Shown piece after piece: positions 63,809 through 64,000 of a stretch of 64,000 nucleotides of DNA; position 1 is the stretch's first letter; the number at the start of each line of letters is the position of its first letter. The notes under the pieces are model-generated. The model ran no database searches, had not been told where the DNA came from, and saw only the letters and a list, made by a program, of their open reading frames with translations. The DNA is taken from the NCBI GenBank assembly GCA_002104905.1, contig MCFE01000104.1:107031-171030 (forward strand), written 5' to 3'. The translations under genes were made by a program, and so were the position numbers. This DNA is from Basidiobolus meristosporus CBS 931.73 (lineage: Eukaryota; Basidiobolomycota; Basidiobolomycetes; Basidiobolales; Basidiobolaceae).

Positions 63809-64000
63809 TTAGGGTTAGGGTTAGGGTTAGGGTTAGGGTTAGGGTTAGGGTTAGGGTTAGGGTTAGGGTTAGGGTTAGGGTTAGGGTTAGGGTTAGGGTT
63901 AGGGTTAGGGTTAGGGTTAGGGTTAGGGTTAGGGTTAGGGTTAGGGTTAGGGTTAGGGTTAGGGTTAGGGTTAGGGTTAGGGTTAGGGTTAGGGTTAGGT
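63809..64000. repeat. Telomere, (TTAGGG)n
   Basis: 32 units in G-strand orientation toward the right end; 31 perfect, and the last reads TTAGGT at the very end of the sequence. Marks the physical chromosome end. Confidence 0.99.

Overview
The window is the right-hand end of a fungal chromosome. It closes with a terminal TTAGGG array (63809-64000), and almost all of the DNA to its left is intron-rich nuclear gene space with 50-70 bp GT-AG introns. Gene content (Ndt80/PhoG-type factor, Skt5-like Sel1 protein with a CaaX box, YAT-type amino-acid permease, fungal-style GGA adaptor, eS30 without a ubiquitin-like fusion) says fungus. A recognisable CCDC77-type centriolar coiled-coil gene and the general look of the proteins suggest an early-diverging, non-Dikarya lineage, but the species cannot be named from sequence alone.

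Layout. 1-10.4 kb: 3'-truncated CoA-transferase, two copies of a ~1 kb duplicated block each holding two U1 snRNA genes (four U1 genes, all on the minus strand), a coiled-coil protein, eIF4E and ALG5. 10.5-20 kb: CCDC77-like protein, GGA-type VHS-GAT adaptor, eS30, a lysine-rich nucleolar protein and an Ndt80/PhoG transcription factor. 20-23.8 kb: a gene desert. 23.8-47 kb: housekeeping genes (2-Cys peroxiredoxin, eL24, Skt5-like, profilin, Mo25, permease, two PPR proteins, Spn1/Iws1, proteasome alpha-3, exosome Rrp43, a FAF2/Ubx2-like UBX protein). 47-50.5 kb: a subtelomeric cluster of three paralogous secreted eight-cysteine proteins. 50.5-64 kb: mobile and Pol III DNA up to the telomere.

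The distal 11.5 kb is the most interesting part. A Ty3-type LTR retrotransposon (52480-57320; identical 310-bp LTRs, 4-bp target duplication) sits 12 bp upstream of a tRNA-Thr(CGU) gene, the position expected for integration at a Pol III start site; its pol lacks almost all of the RT connection and RNase H. A U6 snRNA gene follows. Then comes a head-to-tail array of three APE-type LINE copies, all with their 5' ends facing the chromosome end and all joined by short TTAGGG-like tracts: two 5'-truncated ORF1-only copies (one carrying a nested solo LTR) and one complete-looking copy whose 5' end abuts the telomere array.

The telomere-proximal LINE has ORF1 and the endonuclease/RT ORF2 in the same frame, separated only by UGA followed by CUA, with no AUG before the endonuclease domain. 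This suggests stop-codon readthrough. The 3' ends of all three copies share a small hairpin and end in a CCCTAA-like tail instead of poly(A), as expected if the RNA is primed from the telomeric G-strand. The autonomous LINE is almost totally devoid of CpG (2 sites seen in ~4 kb) although host genes and the LTRs of the Ty3 element are not. Together this looks like a telomere-dwelling retrotransposon pair of the HeT-A/TART or MoTeR kind, but built on an APE-type LINE.
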